Source: Mycobacterium sp. 1081908.1 (lineage in GTDB: Bacteria > Actinomycetota > Actinomycetes > Mycobacteriales > Mycobacteriaceae). Taken from it: a stretch of DNA of 50,174 bases. The first letter of the stretch is position 1, and every line of letters begins with the position of its first letter. Position numbers and translations under genes: made by a program. Below the pieces are notes generated by a model. That model was given only the letters and a program-made list of their open reading frames with translations. It made no database searches and had not been told where the DNA came from. Of the stretch, positions 8,472-16,153 are shown piece by piece. The stretch covers positions 1 through 50,174 of the forward strand of contig NZ_LZLY01000159.1 in assembly GCF_001673535.1 (NCBI RefSeq), in the 5' to 3' direction.

Positions 8472-9286
8472 GTGGCCGCCGGATACATCAGGGCTACCGA
8501 CAGTGACCGCGACGAGGCCGGTCGGGTGCTGGACTCCGCGCTCGGCGACGGGCAGCTGTCGATGGAGGAATATCGCCAGCGGGTAAGCGCCGCAAAGCGT
8601 GCCGCCACCGTCGGCGAGCTGAACTCGCTCGTAGCGGACCTCCAGATCCCCAGCGCGCCCGCCCAACCCCCGAAGCCGGCCAGCCGACGTGGCATCCTCA
8701 TCGCCGGGGCCGCGGTATTGGGGCTGGCGGCCCTCGGTGTCGGCTGGAAAGTGCTCGGCGGCACGGCTTCGCAAACCGCATCGCCCCAAGCGCCACGCCC
8801 AGCGCCACCAGCACCGTGGCGATCACCCCGACGACGCCGCCGCCACCAATACAACTGCAGACCGTCGACGGGCTGACAGGGTTACTCGCGCAGATGCGGA
8901 AAGAGATCGGCGACACCATCGGCTACCGGCTGGTGGTCTACCCCGATCACGCGGACCTCGACCGTCCCGACCCGCAAGACGCCCACAATTCGTTGACCTA
9001 CCACTACGACGGCCACGACTGGCTCAAGCAGGGGGCCAGTGCCATTCCCTTCACCTCGGCCCCGGCCGACTTGAGCAAGTTCAACGTGCAGGAAGTGGTC
9101 AACGTACTGCGCGGGGCGCCCCACAGCCTCAATTTCAACAACGTCGACACCACCTACCTGATGATCGAATCCGCCAGGGACGGCAAACTGGCCCTGTCGA
9201 TCTATGTGTCCAAAGACCGCGATACCGGCGATATCGCGCTCAACGCGGACGGCGTCGTCCAGTGGATCAACCCGCCCAAGAGCTGA
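8472..9286 (+). pseudogene. DUF1707-type membrane protein, frameshifted
   Basis: The 5' part (GTG 8472) encodes a DUF1707 helix pair (RATDSDRDEAGRVLDSALGDG, then LSMEEYRQRVSAA) and one membrane segment. The reading frame then runs into an Arg-rich stretch and stops at 8876. The second half continues in the -1 frame from about 8785 to 9286: a Pro/Thr linker, then TVDGLTGLLAQMRKEIGDTIGYRL and the C-terminal domain. The paralogue at 9320-10171 is intact over the same layout, which shows the two halves belong together. One extra C in the run at 8784-8787 would restore a natural linker (SPPSATPSATSTVAIT). It could be a true mutation, phase variation or an assembly error. Confidence 0.75.
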
Positions 9287-9319
9287 TCCGACGGCTTGCC
9301 CACGTTTTAGGATCTTCCC

Positions 9320-10171
9320 GTGGCCACCGCAAACACCCGGGCTACCGACAGCAACCGCGTCGACACCTGCCAGCTGCTGGATCTAGCGCTGAGCGACGGC
9401 CAGCTGTCGATGGAGGAACACCGCCAACGGGTGAGCGCCGCGACCAATGCCACCACCCTCGGTGAGCTGCAGTCGTTGGTGTCCGACCTGCAGATCCGCC
9501 GCGCCGCGGCCCAATTCCCGAACCTGAAATCGCTCGCCGCCGACCGGCGGGTACGCATCGCGGTCCTCCTGGTCGTGGCTCTACTGGGCGTCGGCATCGC
9601 CTGGGGTCTGTACGGTGCCACGCGTGGTTCGACGCCGGATCGCCCCCAGTCACCCGCCGCCAACCCGGTGGTAGTCGCGCCCCAGCCGCCAACGGAGGCA
9701 CCAAGCGTCGCACCGCCGCAATCGTCGACACCGCCGCCGGCAACAGAACAACTGATGACGGTGGGAGGGCTGTCGGACGTAGTCGCACAAATTCGGACGA
9801 AGTTTGGCGACACCATCGGCTACGAGCTGCTGGTCTATCCCGAACGCGCCTCCATCATTCGTCCCGACTCGGTCAACGCGCACAAGACGGTGGAATTCTC
9901 TTACGCTAATGGCCTTTGGAGCAGCAGCAGCAGCGCCAGCAAGCCGATGGACACGACCGTCGGCGACATCGGCAAGTTCGACGTCCAGGCCGTCATCAGC
10001 GCGCTTCGCGCGGCGCCCCAGACCCTGCACATCGACGGCGGCCACCCGGATTACATCTCGATTCAAGCCGCGGAAGACGGGACGCTGCGCATCGAGCTCT
10101 ATGTCAACAACGGTTACACGGGGCGCTACCTCATGGTCAACGCCGACGGTAGCGTCCGACCGGATTTCTGA
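9320..10171 (+). CDS. DUF1707 membrane protein, intact paralogue
   Basis: A 283-residue protein in three parts: an N-terminal DUF1707 domain (residues ~1-60, RATDSNRVDTCQLLDLALSD and LSMEEHRQRVSAA), one membrane helix at about 77-97, a Pro/Ser/Thr linker and a C-terminal extracytoplasmic domain of ~140 residues beginning MTVGGLSDVVAQIRTKFGD. The C-terminal domain contains an IRPDSVNAHKTVEF strand pattern shared with its neighbour. GTG 9320 starts 33 bases after the previous frame ends. DUF1707 domains are often sensors or anchors of unknown function. The tandem arrangement indicates local duplication followed by divergence. Confidence 0.75.
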   Translation: MATANTRATDSNRVDTCQLLDLALSDGQLSMEEHRQRVSAATNATTLGELQSLVSDLQIRRAAAQFPNLKSLAADRRVRIAVLLVVALLGVGIAWGLYGATRGSTPDRPQSPAANPVVVAPQPPTEAPSVAPPQSSTPPPATEQLMTVGGLSDVVAQIRTKFGDTIGYELLVYPERASIIRPDSVNAHKTVEFSYANGLWSSSSSASKPMDTTVGDIGKFDVQAVISALRAAPQTLHIDGGHPDYISIQAAEDGTLRIELYVNNGYTGRYLMVNADGSVRPDF

Positions 10172-10249
10172 TCGGGCCGACTACTTATTGGCCAAGGTGT
10201 ATCTCGCACGTGACCTTCCCGCGACCGCGACCCAGGACGCTCAATCATC

Positions 10250-10492
10250 GTGACGGTTGTCGCGGTGATCTGCGCTCTCGCAACAGCGGCATGCTTCGGC
10301 TACTACCTGGGCCGGCGAGCCGGCACTAAGCCGTCAACCTGGAAGAAGCGAACCACTCGGATCGCGCTGGGCAAGCAGGCGATGGGCCTGCTGATACTGA
10401 TGACCGCGCGTCGCGTCCGGCGGCGTTTCGGACCGAGAACCGTTGGGCCGGTTGAGTTCTTGCGGGTTGGCATGGTGTGGATGCGGCCCTGA
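10250..10492 (+). CDS. Small membrane-anchored basic protein
   Basis: A possible 80-residue protein from GTG 10250. The first ~20 residues form a hydrophobic helix (VVAVICALATAACFGYYLG); the rest is strongly basic (RRAGTKPSTWKKRTTR, ARRVRRRFG), giving a single-pass protein with cytoplasmic positive tail. No strong RBS is visible and no family was recognised. It lies between the DUF1707 gene and an SDR gene on the same strand. Confidence 0.45.
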   Translation: MTVVAVICALATAACFGYYLGRRAGTKPSTWKKRTTRIALGKQAMGLLILMTARRVRRRFGPRTVGPVEFLRVGMVWMRP

Positions 10493-10545
10493 CGAGGGCG
10501 CAATGTAGCCTTTGAAGCCCTGTCACCGCACCCAGAAGGGCCGCT

Positions 10546-11286
10546 ATGTCAGCACTGCAAGGCAAGGTCGCGATAATCACCGGTGCGTCGTCGGGCCTGG
10601 GGGCCGAAACGGCGCGGTTGTTTTCCCGGCAGGGCGCAACGGTTTTCGGCATCGGCCGCGACACCGAACGCCTGACCGCGGTATTCAACGACGTGGAAAG
10701 CGGTTCCTACGCGTCGGTGGACGTCGGTTCGGCGCAGGCCTGCCGGGACGCGGTCGAGCGGTGCGTCCAGGAGTTCGGCGGCCTCGACGTCCTGGTCAAC
10801 GTCGCCGGCAAGCACCAGATGCGCCGGACCGAGTCGATGACCGACGACGACTGGGCACAGGACCTGGCGGTCAACCTGAACGGGCCGTTCTACCTGTGCC
10901 GGGCCGCGTTGCCCCATCTGCTGGAACGAGGCGGCAACATCGTCAACGTCGGCTCGATCGCCGGCGTCGAGGGCCAGGCGTACTCGGCCGGCTACTGCGC
11001 CGCCAAGCACGGGCTGATCGGGCTCACAAGAGCACTGGCGGTCGAATACACCGCGGATCGGTTGCGCGTCAACGCCGTATGCCCGGGCGGCATGCTTACC
11101 CCGCAAATCGAGCAGTTCAGCGCCCCGGAGAACCCGAACTACGACCTGATCCTGCGCACCGCCTCACCGCGCGGCATGATGCAGCCGCTCGACGTCGCGC
11201 ATGTGATCGCGTTTCTCGCCAGCGACGCCGCTGCCGCCGTCCATGGCGCCGTGTATCGCGTCGACAACGGCAAAGGCGCCGGCTAG
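10546..11286 (+). CDS. Short-chain dehydrogenase/reductase
   Basis: A 246-residue classical SDR. The nucleotide-binding motif TGASSGLG is at residues 12-19, NVAGKH follows the NAG position, Ser is in NVGSIAG and the catalytic pair is Tyr150 and Lys154 (YCAAK). The residue following the second strand (FGIGRD) favours NADP over NAD weakly. The C-terminal VDNGKGAG matches the usual VDGG end. ATG 10546 has AGAAGGGCC upstream. Neighbours do not suggest a pathway; substrate unknown. Confidence 0.85.
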   Translation: MSALQGKVAIITGASSGLGAETARLFSRQGATVFGIGRDTERLTAVFNDVESGSYASVDVGSAQACRDAVERCVQEFGGLDVLVNVAGKHQMRRTESMTDDDWAQDLAVNLNGPFYLCRAALPHLLERGGNIVNVGSIAGVEGQAYSAGYCAAKHGLIGLTRALAVEYTADRLRVNAVCPGGMLTPQIEQFSAPENPNYDLILRTASPRGMMQPLDVAHVIAFLASDAAAAVHGAVYRVDNGKGAG

Positions 11287-11292
11287 TCCGGA

Positions 11293-11655
11293 TCACGGAT
11301 TCAGGTTTTGGGTGTGATGATTGCCCAAGAACGAGCCTCCATCCGCGCGTGCCATGCCGACGACATCCCACGTCGAGGTGCCGATCTGGTAGCAGCTGTC
11401 GAACTTCTCGATCGGGTCGACGTAGACCTGGGGTCCGTTGTTGTCGCCCCACCACGTGCCGTCGCCGGCCTCGGCATAGAAGTAGAGGTAGCGATTCGAG
11501 CTGTAGATCACGGTCTTGGTCTCGCCCGGATTCAGGTTCCACCACCCGTGCGACGCCCAACCACCGCCTTCGCCTCCACACGCATCGTCGTCGCGCTTCA
11601 AGACCGCGACCGATACCAGCTTGCTGTAATTGTTCTTGAACTCGAACCATGGCAT
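11293..11655 (-). CDS. DUF1036 family protein
   Basis: A 120-residue protein starting MPWFEFKNNYSK, with the DUF1036 hallmarks: an initial strand, a DDDACGGE motif, GWWNLNPGETKTVI and a YFYAEAGDG segment rich in aromatic residues. The fold is a small beta-sandwich of unknown function, found in cyanobacteria, proteobacteria and mycobacteria. ATG 11655 is taken rather than the long upstream frame, since GGAAGAAG lies just before it at the end of a separate small gene. The stop of that small gene is four bases upstream, so the two form an operon. Confidence 0.75.
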   Translation of the reverse strand: MPWFEFKNNYSKLVSVAVLKRDDDACGGEGGGWASHGWWNLNPGETKTVIYSSNRYLYFYAEAGDGTWWGDNNGPQVYVDPIEKFDSCYQIGTSTWDVVGMARADGGSFLGNHHTQNLNP

Positions 11656-11659
11656 GGCG

Positions 11660-11839
11660 CTACTTCTTCCGCTCGACGTCGACGGTGTCTTCCGTCGCGC
11701 TGTGACCCTTGGCGTGGGCACGAAGCCCCGCAGGCTTTTTCGACTTCTCCGCGGAGCGATCCGCGGAGGTGCGCGTGACCGATTCGTCCCCCAGCACGGC
11801 GAGGTTGAGATCGGTGTTGGGCACCCGCTGTTTTGGCAT
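11660..11839 (-). CDS. 59-aa conserved-looking small protein upstream of DUF1036
   Basis: A 59-residue hydrophilic protein read from ATG 11839 to TAG 11660-11662. It begins MPKQRVPNTDLNLAVLGDES and is rich in Lys, Glu, Ser and Thr with no membrane segment, so probably disordered. A strong RBS, AGAGGAAGG, sits at the right distance upstream. The stop is followed by the DUF1036 ATG after four bases, which points to co-translation. No family was recognised. It may be a short regulator or partner of the DUF1036 protein. Confidence 0.65.
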   Translation of the reverse strand: MPKQRVPNTDLNLAVLGDESVTRTSADRSAEKSKKPAGLRAHAKGHSATEDTVDVERKK

Positions 11840-12019
11840 GGCTGTGACCTTCCTCTGTTGACGCGCGATACGGCGTTGTCCTCCGGCTCGCCGATCGATT
11901 GCGTCATCAGTGTCGGCCGGAGATGAGGCGGTTGGGGTGAGTAGAGCGCTACCTGTTCTGGGGACCGGCTTGCGCAGCCCGACGGCGCCTACACTTCAAT
12001 GACACGCCCGAGGAGATAT

Positions 12020-12802
12020 ATGCGACCCGCGACTTATGTCATCGCCTCCACCCCTCGTTCGGGTAGTTCACTGTTGGCCGCCGGCCTGGTCGCGACGGGA
12101 GTTGCGGGGCGGCCCGAAGAGTACTTCGCGGCGGACCACGTCGCGGCCTACAAGGAAGATTTGGGACTTCCGATGGACTGCTCGTGTGCCGAATACCTGA
12201 CAAAGGTCAAAGCGTTCGCGGCGACTGACAACGGCGTTTGGGGTGCCAAGATCCACTGGCGCGACGTCGTCGCGCTGGCGCAAGCTTTGGGGTACCGTGC
12301 AGACCCGGGTGCCGCACTCGAGACGCTCTTTCCCGCAGCGGTTTTCGTGAACATCATCCGGGCCGATCGGCGCGCCCAGGCCATATCGCTGTTTCGCGCC
12401 GAAACCACCGGCGAGTGGTTTCGTTCCCCCGGCCCATCGGAGCGGGAACGCCCATGGGGGCTCTACCTGGGCCGGGCGAGGCCGCGCCGGCCCGCGGTGG
12501 ACCTCACCGGCGCGGCGCCGACGCGCCAGCAGATCGCCGAGATCGAACGCGACCTCTCCGCCGAGCAGGCGGCCTGGACCGACTACTTCACCGCCCGGCG
12601 CCGCAAAGTCCTGACGGTCCGGTACGAGGAGCTCGACGCCAACTATCACGGGCAGCTCGCCCGCGTCCTACAGTTCCTCGGCGCCGATCCCGCCCACGCC
12701 GCCGGCGTGCCCAAACCCCCGCTCGAGCGTCAGTCCGACCACATCAACGAACACTGGCGGCGACGGATCGACGAAGAGGATCGCCGCTACCCGGTGCAGT
12801 GA
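12020..12802 (+). CDS. Stf0-family sulfotransferase (trehalose 2-sulfotransferase type)
   Basis: A 260-residue protein with the PAPS 5'-phosphosulfate loop TPRSGSS at residues 11-17, a VNIIRADRRAQAISLF segment (3'-phosphate-binding region), GVWGAKIHW and a C-terminal RQSDHINEHWRRR. This pattern is that of Stf0, which in M. tuberculosis sulfates trehalose on the way to sulfolipid-1. ATG 12020 is preferred over ATG 11999 because GAGGAG lies just before it. The gene converges on the DUF4189 gene with a 16-base overlap. In this species the acceptor is unknown; it could be trehalose or another lipid-linked sugar. Confidence 0.85.
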   Translation: MRPATYVIASTPRSGSSLLAAGLVATGVAGRPEEYFAADHVAAYKEDLGLPMDCSCAEYLTKVKAFAATDNGVWGAKIHWRDVVALAQALGYRADPGAALETLFPAAVFVNIIRADRRAQAISLFRAETTGEWFRSPGPSERERPWGLYLGRARPRRPAVDLTGAAPTRQQIAEIERDLSAEQAAWTDYFTARRRKVLTVRYEELDANYHGQLARVLQFLGADPAHAAGVPKPPLERQSDHINEHWRRRIDEEDRRYPVQ

Positions 12803-13167
12803 ACCTCGACGACGCGGCCCGACGAGACCTTGGCCAGCGCGGCCGTCTGCGCCGCCGCCGCGGTCGAGCCCCAGTCGGCGCCCCACTGCCCGGGTCCGAG
12901 CGCCAAAGCGACGCAACGGTTTCGGGTCCACGAGGCGACGGTGCAGCCCGCGCCGTGCCGCTGGCAGTTGCCCAGCGCGACGTGAGTGGCCTCCTCCATC
13001 GTGGTGGCGTTGTTGGCCCAGCCCGTCCAGCCGGTGACGGGGGAGTAGGCGATCACGGCGTAGCGGTCGACGGTCGCGGCTTGCGCGGCGGGCGACGCCA
13101 TGAACGCAGCGCCGAAGAAGGCGGCCGCGGCCAAGGCGATCAGGGCGTAGATGCGGTGGCGAGTCAT
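12787..13167 (-). CDS. Secreted DUF4189 protein
   Basis: A 126-residue exported protein. Residues 1-31 form a Sec signal peptide (basic start, Ala-rich core, cleavage after SPAAQA). The mature part has the DUF4189 pattern: YAVIAYSPVTGWTGWA, ALGNCQRHGAGC and ASWTRNRCVALALG with paired cysteines. Such mycobacterial proteins are small secreted or envelope-associated domains of unknown role. The start ATG 13167 has ACGAGG upstream. It lies 100 bases downstream of the mmpL-type gene on the same strand and may be the last gene of that operon. Confidence 0.8.
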   Translation of the reverse strand: MTRHRIYALIALAAAAFFGAAFMASPAAQAATVDRYAVIAYSPVTGWTGWANNATTMEEATHVALGNCQRHGAGCTVASWTRNRCVALALGPGQWGADWGSTAAAAQTAALAKVSSGRVVEVHCTG

Positions 13168-13267
13168 TGCGGAACCTCGTGAGTCGTTTTGGTGGACGAA
13201 CTCACGATCGCGCGCGCCGCTTGGGGGATCCTCAAGAAATCCTTGGCGCGCCGTCTTCGTCGACGCG

Positions 13268-16153
13268 TCACTCGGGGCCGAGGGAGTCCTGAACGTGAAG
13301 AGATTCACGTGACGACCCTCGCGGCGTCCCCGAGGGCCGAACGAGGGTGCTGGCGACGCGGTGGCGCACCCGTTGCGGCCACCAGAACCAGCGTCCGAGC
13401 AGCGCCGCGATGGAGGGCATCATGAACGCGCGCACAATCAGCGTGTCGAAGAGCAAACCCAGACCGATCGTGCTTCCCACCTGCCCGATGACGCGCAGAT
13501 CGCTGACCACCATCGACGCCAGCGTGAACGCGAAAACCAACCCCGCGGACGTCACGACCTTCCCGGTGCCACCCATCGCGCGAATGATGCCGGTGTTGAT
13601 CCCCGCGCCCATCTCCTCTTTGAAACGGGAGACCAGCAGCAGGTTGTAGTCAGACCCGACCGCCAAAAGGATGATTACCGACATCGCGAGCACCATCCAA
13701 TGCAGATGGATCCCGAGCAGATGTTGCCAGACGAGCACCGAGAGCCCGAAGGACGCGCCCAACGAAAGCGCAACCGTGCTCACGATCACCAGTGCGGCAA
13801 CGAAACTCCGCGTCATGATCAGCATGATGACGAAAATGAGGCAGAGCGACGCTATCCCGGCGATGAACAGGTCGTATTTCGAGCCGTCCTGCATGTCCTT
13901 GAAGGTCGCGGCGGTCCCGGCCAGGTAGATCCTGGCGTCCTCCAGCGGAGTTCCCTTGAGCGACTCCTCGGCCGCGGTCTTTATCGGGTCGATGCTCGAG
14001 ATGCCCTCGGCCGTCGCGGGATCGCCGCGATGGGAAATGATGAAGCGGACAGCCTTCCCGTCCGGGGAGAAGAAGTATCTCGTAATCCGTTGGAAGTCAG
14101 CGTTCTTGAACACCTCCGGAGGCAGGTAGAAGGAGTCGTCGTTTTTGGCGTTGTCGAAGGCCTTGCCCATGGCCATGGCGTCCGAACTCATCTCGTCCAT
14201 CTGGCTGTAGATGCCGGACATGGTGCTGTGCATGTCCAGCAGCATGGTCCGCATGCTCTGCATCGTCGCGATCATCGGCGGGAACTGCGCGATCATCTGC
14301 GGCAACAGCAGGTCCAATTTGTCCATGTCTCCGACCAGCAGGTGCAGCTGCCCGCTCACTTGGTCGACACCGTCCAGCGCGTCGAACATCGATCGCAGCG
14401 ACCAGCAGATCGGAATGCCGTAGCAGTGTCTTTCCCAGTGGAAGTAGCTTCGGATGGGCCGCCAGAAATCGTCGAAATCGGCGATGCGGTCCCGAAGTTC
14501 GTCGGTGATCGCCGTCATTCCTTTGGTCTCACCGACCAGGCGATGAGTGGTGTCGGTGAGCTGTTGCATCAGGCCGTACATGCGATTTATCGTGGCAACG
14601 GTCGAGCTGAGCGCGTCCGCCTGCTTCAGCATGTCGTCGATGCTGGCTTTTTGGAATTTCATGGTCTGTATCTGGGCGGCGCTCTGCATGCTCATCATGA
14701 ACGGTATGGAAGTGTGCTCGATCGGCGTGCCCTCGGGCCGGGTTATCGCGACCACTCTGGAGATGCCCGGAACCCGAAACACACCCTTGGCCAACTTGTC
14801 GAGGATGAGGAGGTCGGTCGTATTCCGCATGTCGCGGTTCGCCTCGATGAGCAGGACTTCCGGCATCATTCGCGCCGGTGAAAAATGCCGCTCCGCGGCG
14901 GCGTATCCCAGGTTTGCGGGGATATTGTTGGGCACATACAGGCGGTCGTCGTAGCTTGGTTTGTAACCCGGCAGCGTCAACAGTCCGATCAGGGCGATCG
15001 CGCAGGTCGTGACGAGAACGGGTAAGGGCCAGCGCACGATTACCGTGCCGGCCCTTCGCCATCCGCGAACCCCGATCTTCCGCCTGGGATCGAACAAGCC
15101 GAAGCCGCTGCCGACGCTGAGGACGGCCGGGATCAGCGTGAGCGCGACGACGACCGTGACCAGCATGCCGACCGCGCACGGCGCGCCGAGCGTGCGGAAA
15201 TACGGCATCCGGGTAAAGCTGAGACAGAAGACCGCGCCGGCGATGGTCAGACCGGAGCCCAGGACGACCTTGGCGACCCCACGAAAAGTGGTGTAGTAGG
15301 CCAATTCCCGGTCCTCACCAGCCTGACGCGCCTCTTGATACCGGCCGAAGAAGAAGATGCCGTAGTCGGTTCCCGCGGCGATCCCAAGGGATACCAGCAG
15401 ATTGATCGCGAAGGTCGACAGTCCGACGATGTGGTGGTCACCGAGAAACGCGACGATTCCTCGGGACGCCGCTAATCCGATCCCAACCATGACCAACAGC
15501 AGAATCACCGTGGCGACCGAACGATAGACGAGAAGCAACATCGTGAAGATCACCACGACCGTCAACACGGTGATTTTGAGGATCGACTCGTTGCCGGCCC
15601 GGTTCGTGTCCGCGACGAGTGGTGCGGGCCCGGTGAGATAGGCCTTGACGCCCGGGGGTGGCGGAGTGCGATTCACCATGTTTCGGACCGCTTCCACGGA
15701 TTCGTCCGCCAGCGGCGTCCCCTGGTTACCCGCGAGGCTCAATTGGACGTACGCGGCCTTGCCGTCGGGGCTTTGCGCGCCCGCCGCGGTGAGCGGATCG
15801 CCCCAGAAATTGTGGACGTGCTGCACATGCTTCGTATCGGTTTCCAGCCGACGGATCAGACGTTCGTAGTACTTGTGCGCGTCGTCCCCGAGAGGCTCGT
15901 CACCCTCGAGGATGATCAAAGCGAAACTGTCGGAATCGGATTCCTTGAAGTCCTTACCCATGCGCGTTATCGCCTGTACCGATGGCGCATCCTTGGGGCT
16001 CATCGGAACGGAGCGCTGTTCCGCGACGCTCTCCAGCGATGGAACACCGAAACTCACGACGAGGGCGATCGCCACCCACCCGAGGATGATGGGCACCGAC
16101 AATCGGCGAACCATCCGCGCTGCGAACGGTGTCTTGGGAACTTCGGTACTCAT
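13268..16153 (-). CDS. MmpL-family RND transporter of the lipopeptide cluster
   Basis: A 961-residue MmpL protein of the MmpL4/5 type. Its layout is one N-terminal membrane helix, a periplasmic porter loop, five helices, a second large loop with heptad-like hydrophobic spacing and a final six-helix bundle. The proton-relay motifs GTDYGIFFFGRYQEA and GSDYNLLLVSRF are present, as are the paired cysteines in ERHCYGIPICW. ATG 16153 overlaps the NRPS stop as ATGA; an upstream TTG at 16159 is possible. MmpL proteins export lipids and lipopeptides, so this one probably exports the NRPS product. No MmpS gene accompanies it. Confidence 0.9.
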   Translation of the reverse strand: MSTEVPKTPFAARMVRRLSVPIILGWVAIALVVSFGVPSLESVAEQRSVPMSPKDAPSVQAITRMGKDFKESDSDSFALIILEGDEPLGDDAHKYYERLIRRLETDTKHVQHVHNFWGDPLTAAGAQSPDGKAAYVQLSLAGNQGTPLADESVEAVRNMVNRTPPPPGVKAYLTGPAPLVADTNRAGNESILKITVLTVVVIFTMLLLVYRSVATVILLLVMVGIGLAASRGIVAFLGDHHIVGLSTFAINLLVSLGIAAGTDYGIFFFGRYQEARQAGEDRELAYYTTFRGVAKVVLGSGLTIAGAVFCLSFTRMPYFRTLGAPCAVGMLVTVVVALTLIPAVLSVGSGFGLFDPRRKIGVRGWRRAGTVIVRWPLPVLVTTCAIALIGLLTLPGYKPSYDDRLYVPNNIPANLGYAAAERHFSPARMMPEVLLIEANRDMRNTTDLLILDKLAKGVFRVPGISRVVAITRPEGTPIEHTSIPFMMSMQSAAQIQTMKFQKASIDDMLKQADALSSTVATINRMYGLMQQLTDTTHRLVGETKGMTAITDELRDRIADFDDFWRPIRSYFHWERHCYGIPICWSLRSMFDALDGVDQVSGQLHLLVGDMDKLDLLLPQMIAQFPPMIATMQSMRTMLLDMHSTMSGIYSQMDEMSSDAMAMGKAFDNAKNDDSFYLPPEVFKNADFQRITRYFFSPDGKAVRFIISHRGDPATAEGISSIDPIKTAAEESLKGTPLEDARIYLAGTAATFKDMQDGSKYDLFIAGIASLCLIFVIMLIMTRSFVAALVIVSTVALSLGASFGLSVLVWQHLLGIHLHWMVLAMSVIILLAVGSDYNLLLVSRFKEEMGAGINTGIIRAMGGTGKVVTSAGLVFAFTLASMVVSDLRVIGQVGSTIGLGLLFDTLIVRAFMMPSIAALLGRWFWWPQRVRHRVASTLVRPSGTPRGSSRESLHVQDSLGPE

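Noticed and set aside
8382..8789. In-frame N-terminal extension of the mutarotase
   Set aside because: The lipoprotein signal peptide begins at ATG 8381 and the extension overlaps the divergent DUF1707 gene; its translation is Arg/Gly-rich and non-coding in character.
13361..14881. 506-aa plus-strand frame across the MmpL gene
   Set aside because: His/Arg/Asp-rich shadow with no domain; the MmpL frame on the other strand is unambiguous.
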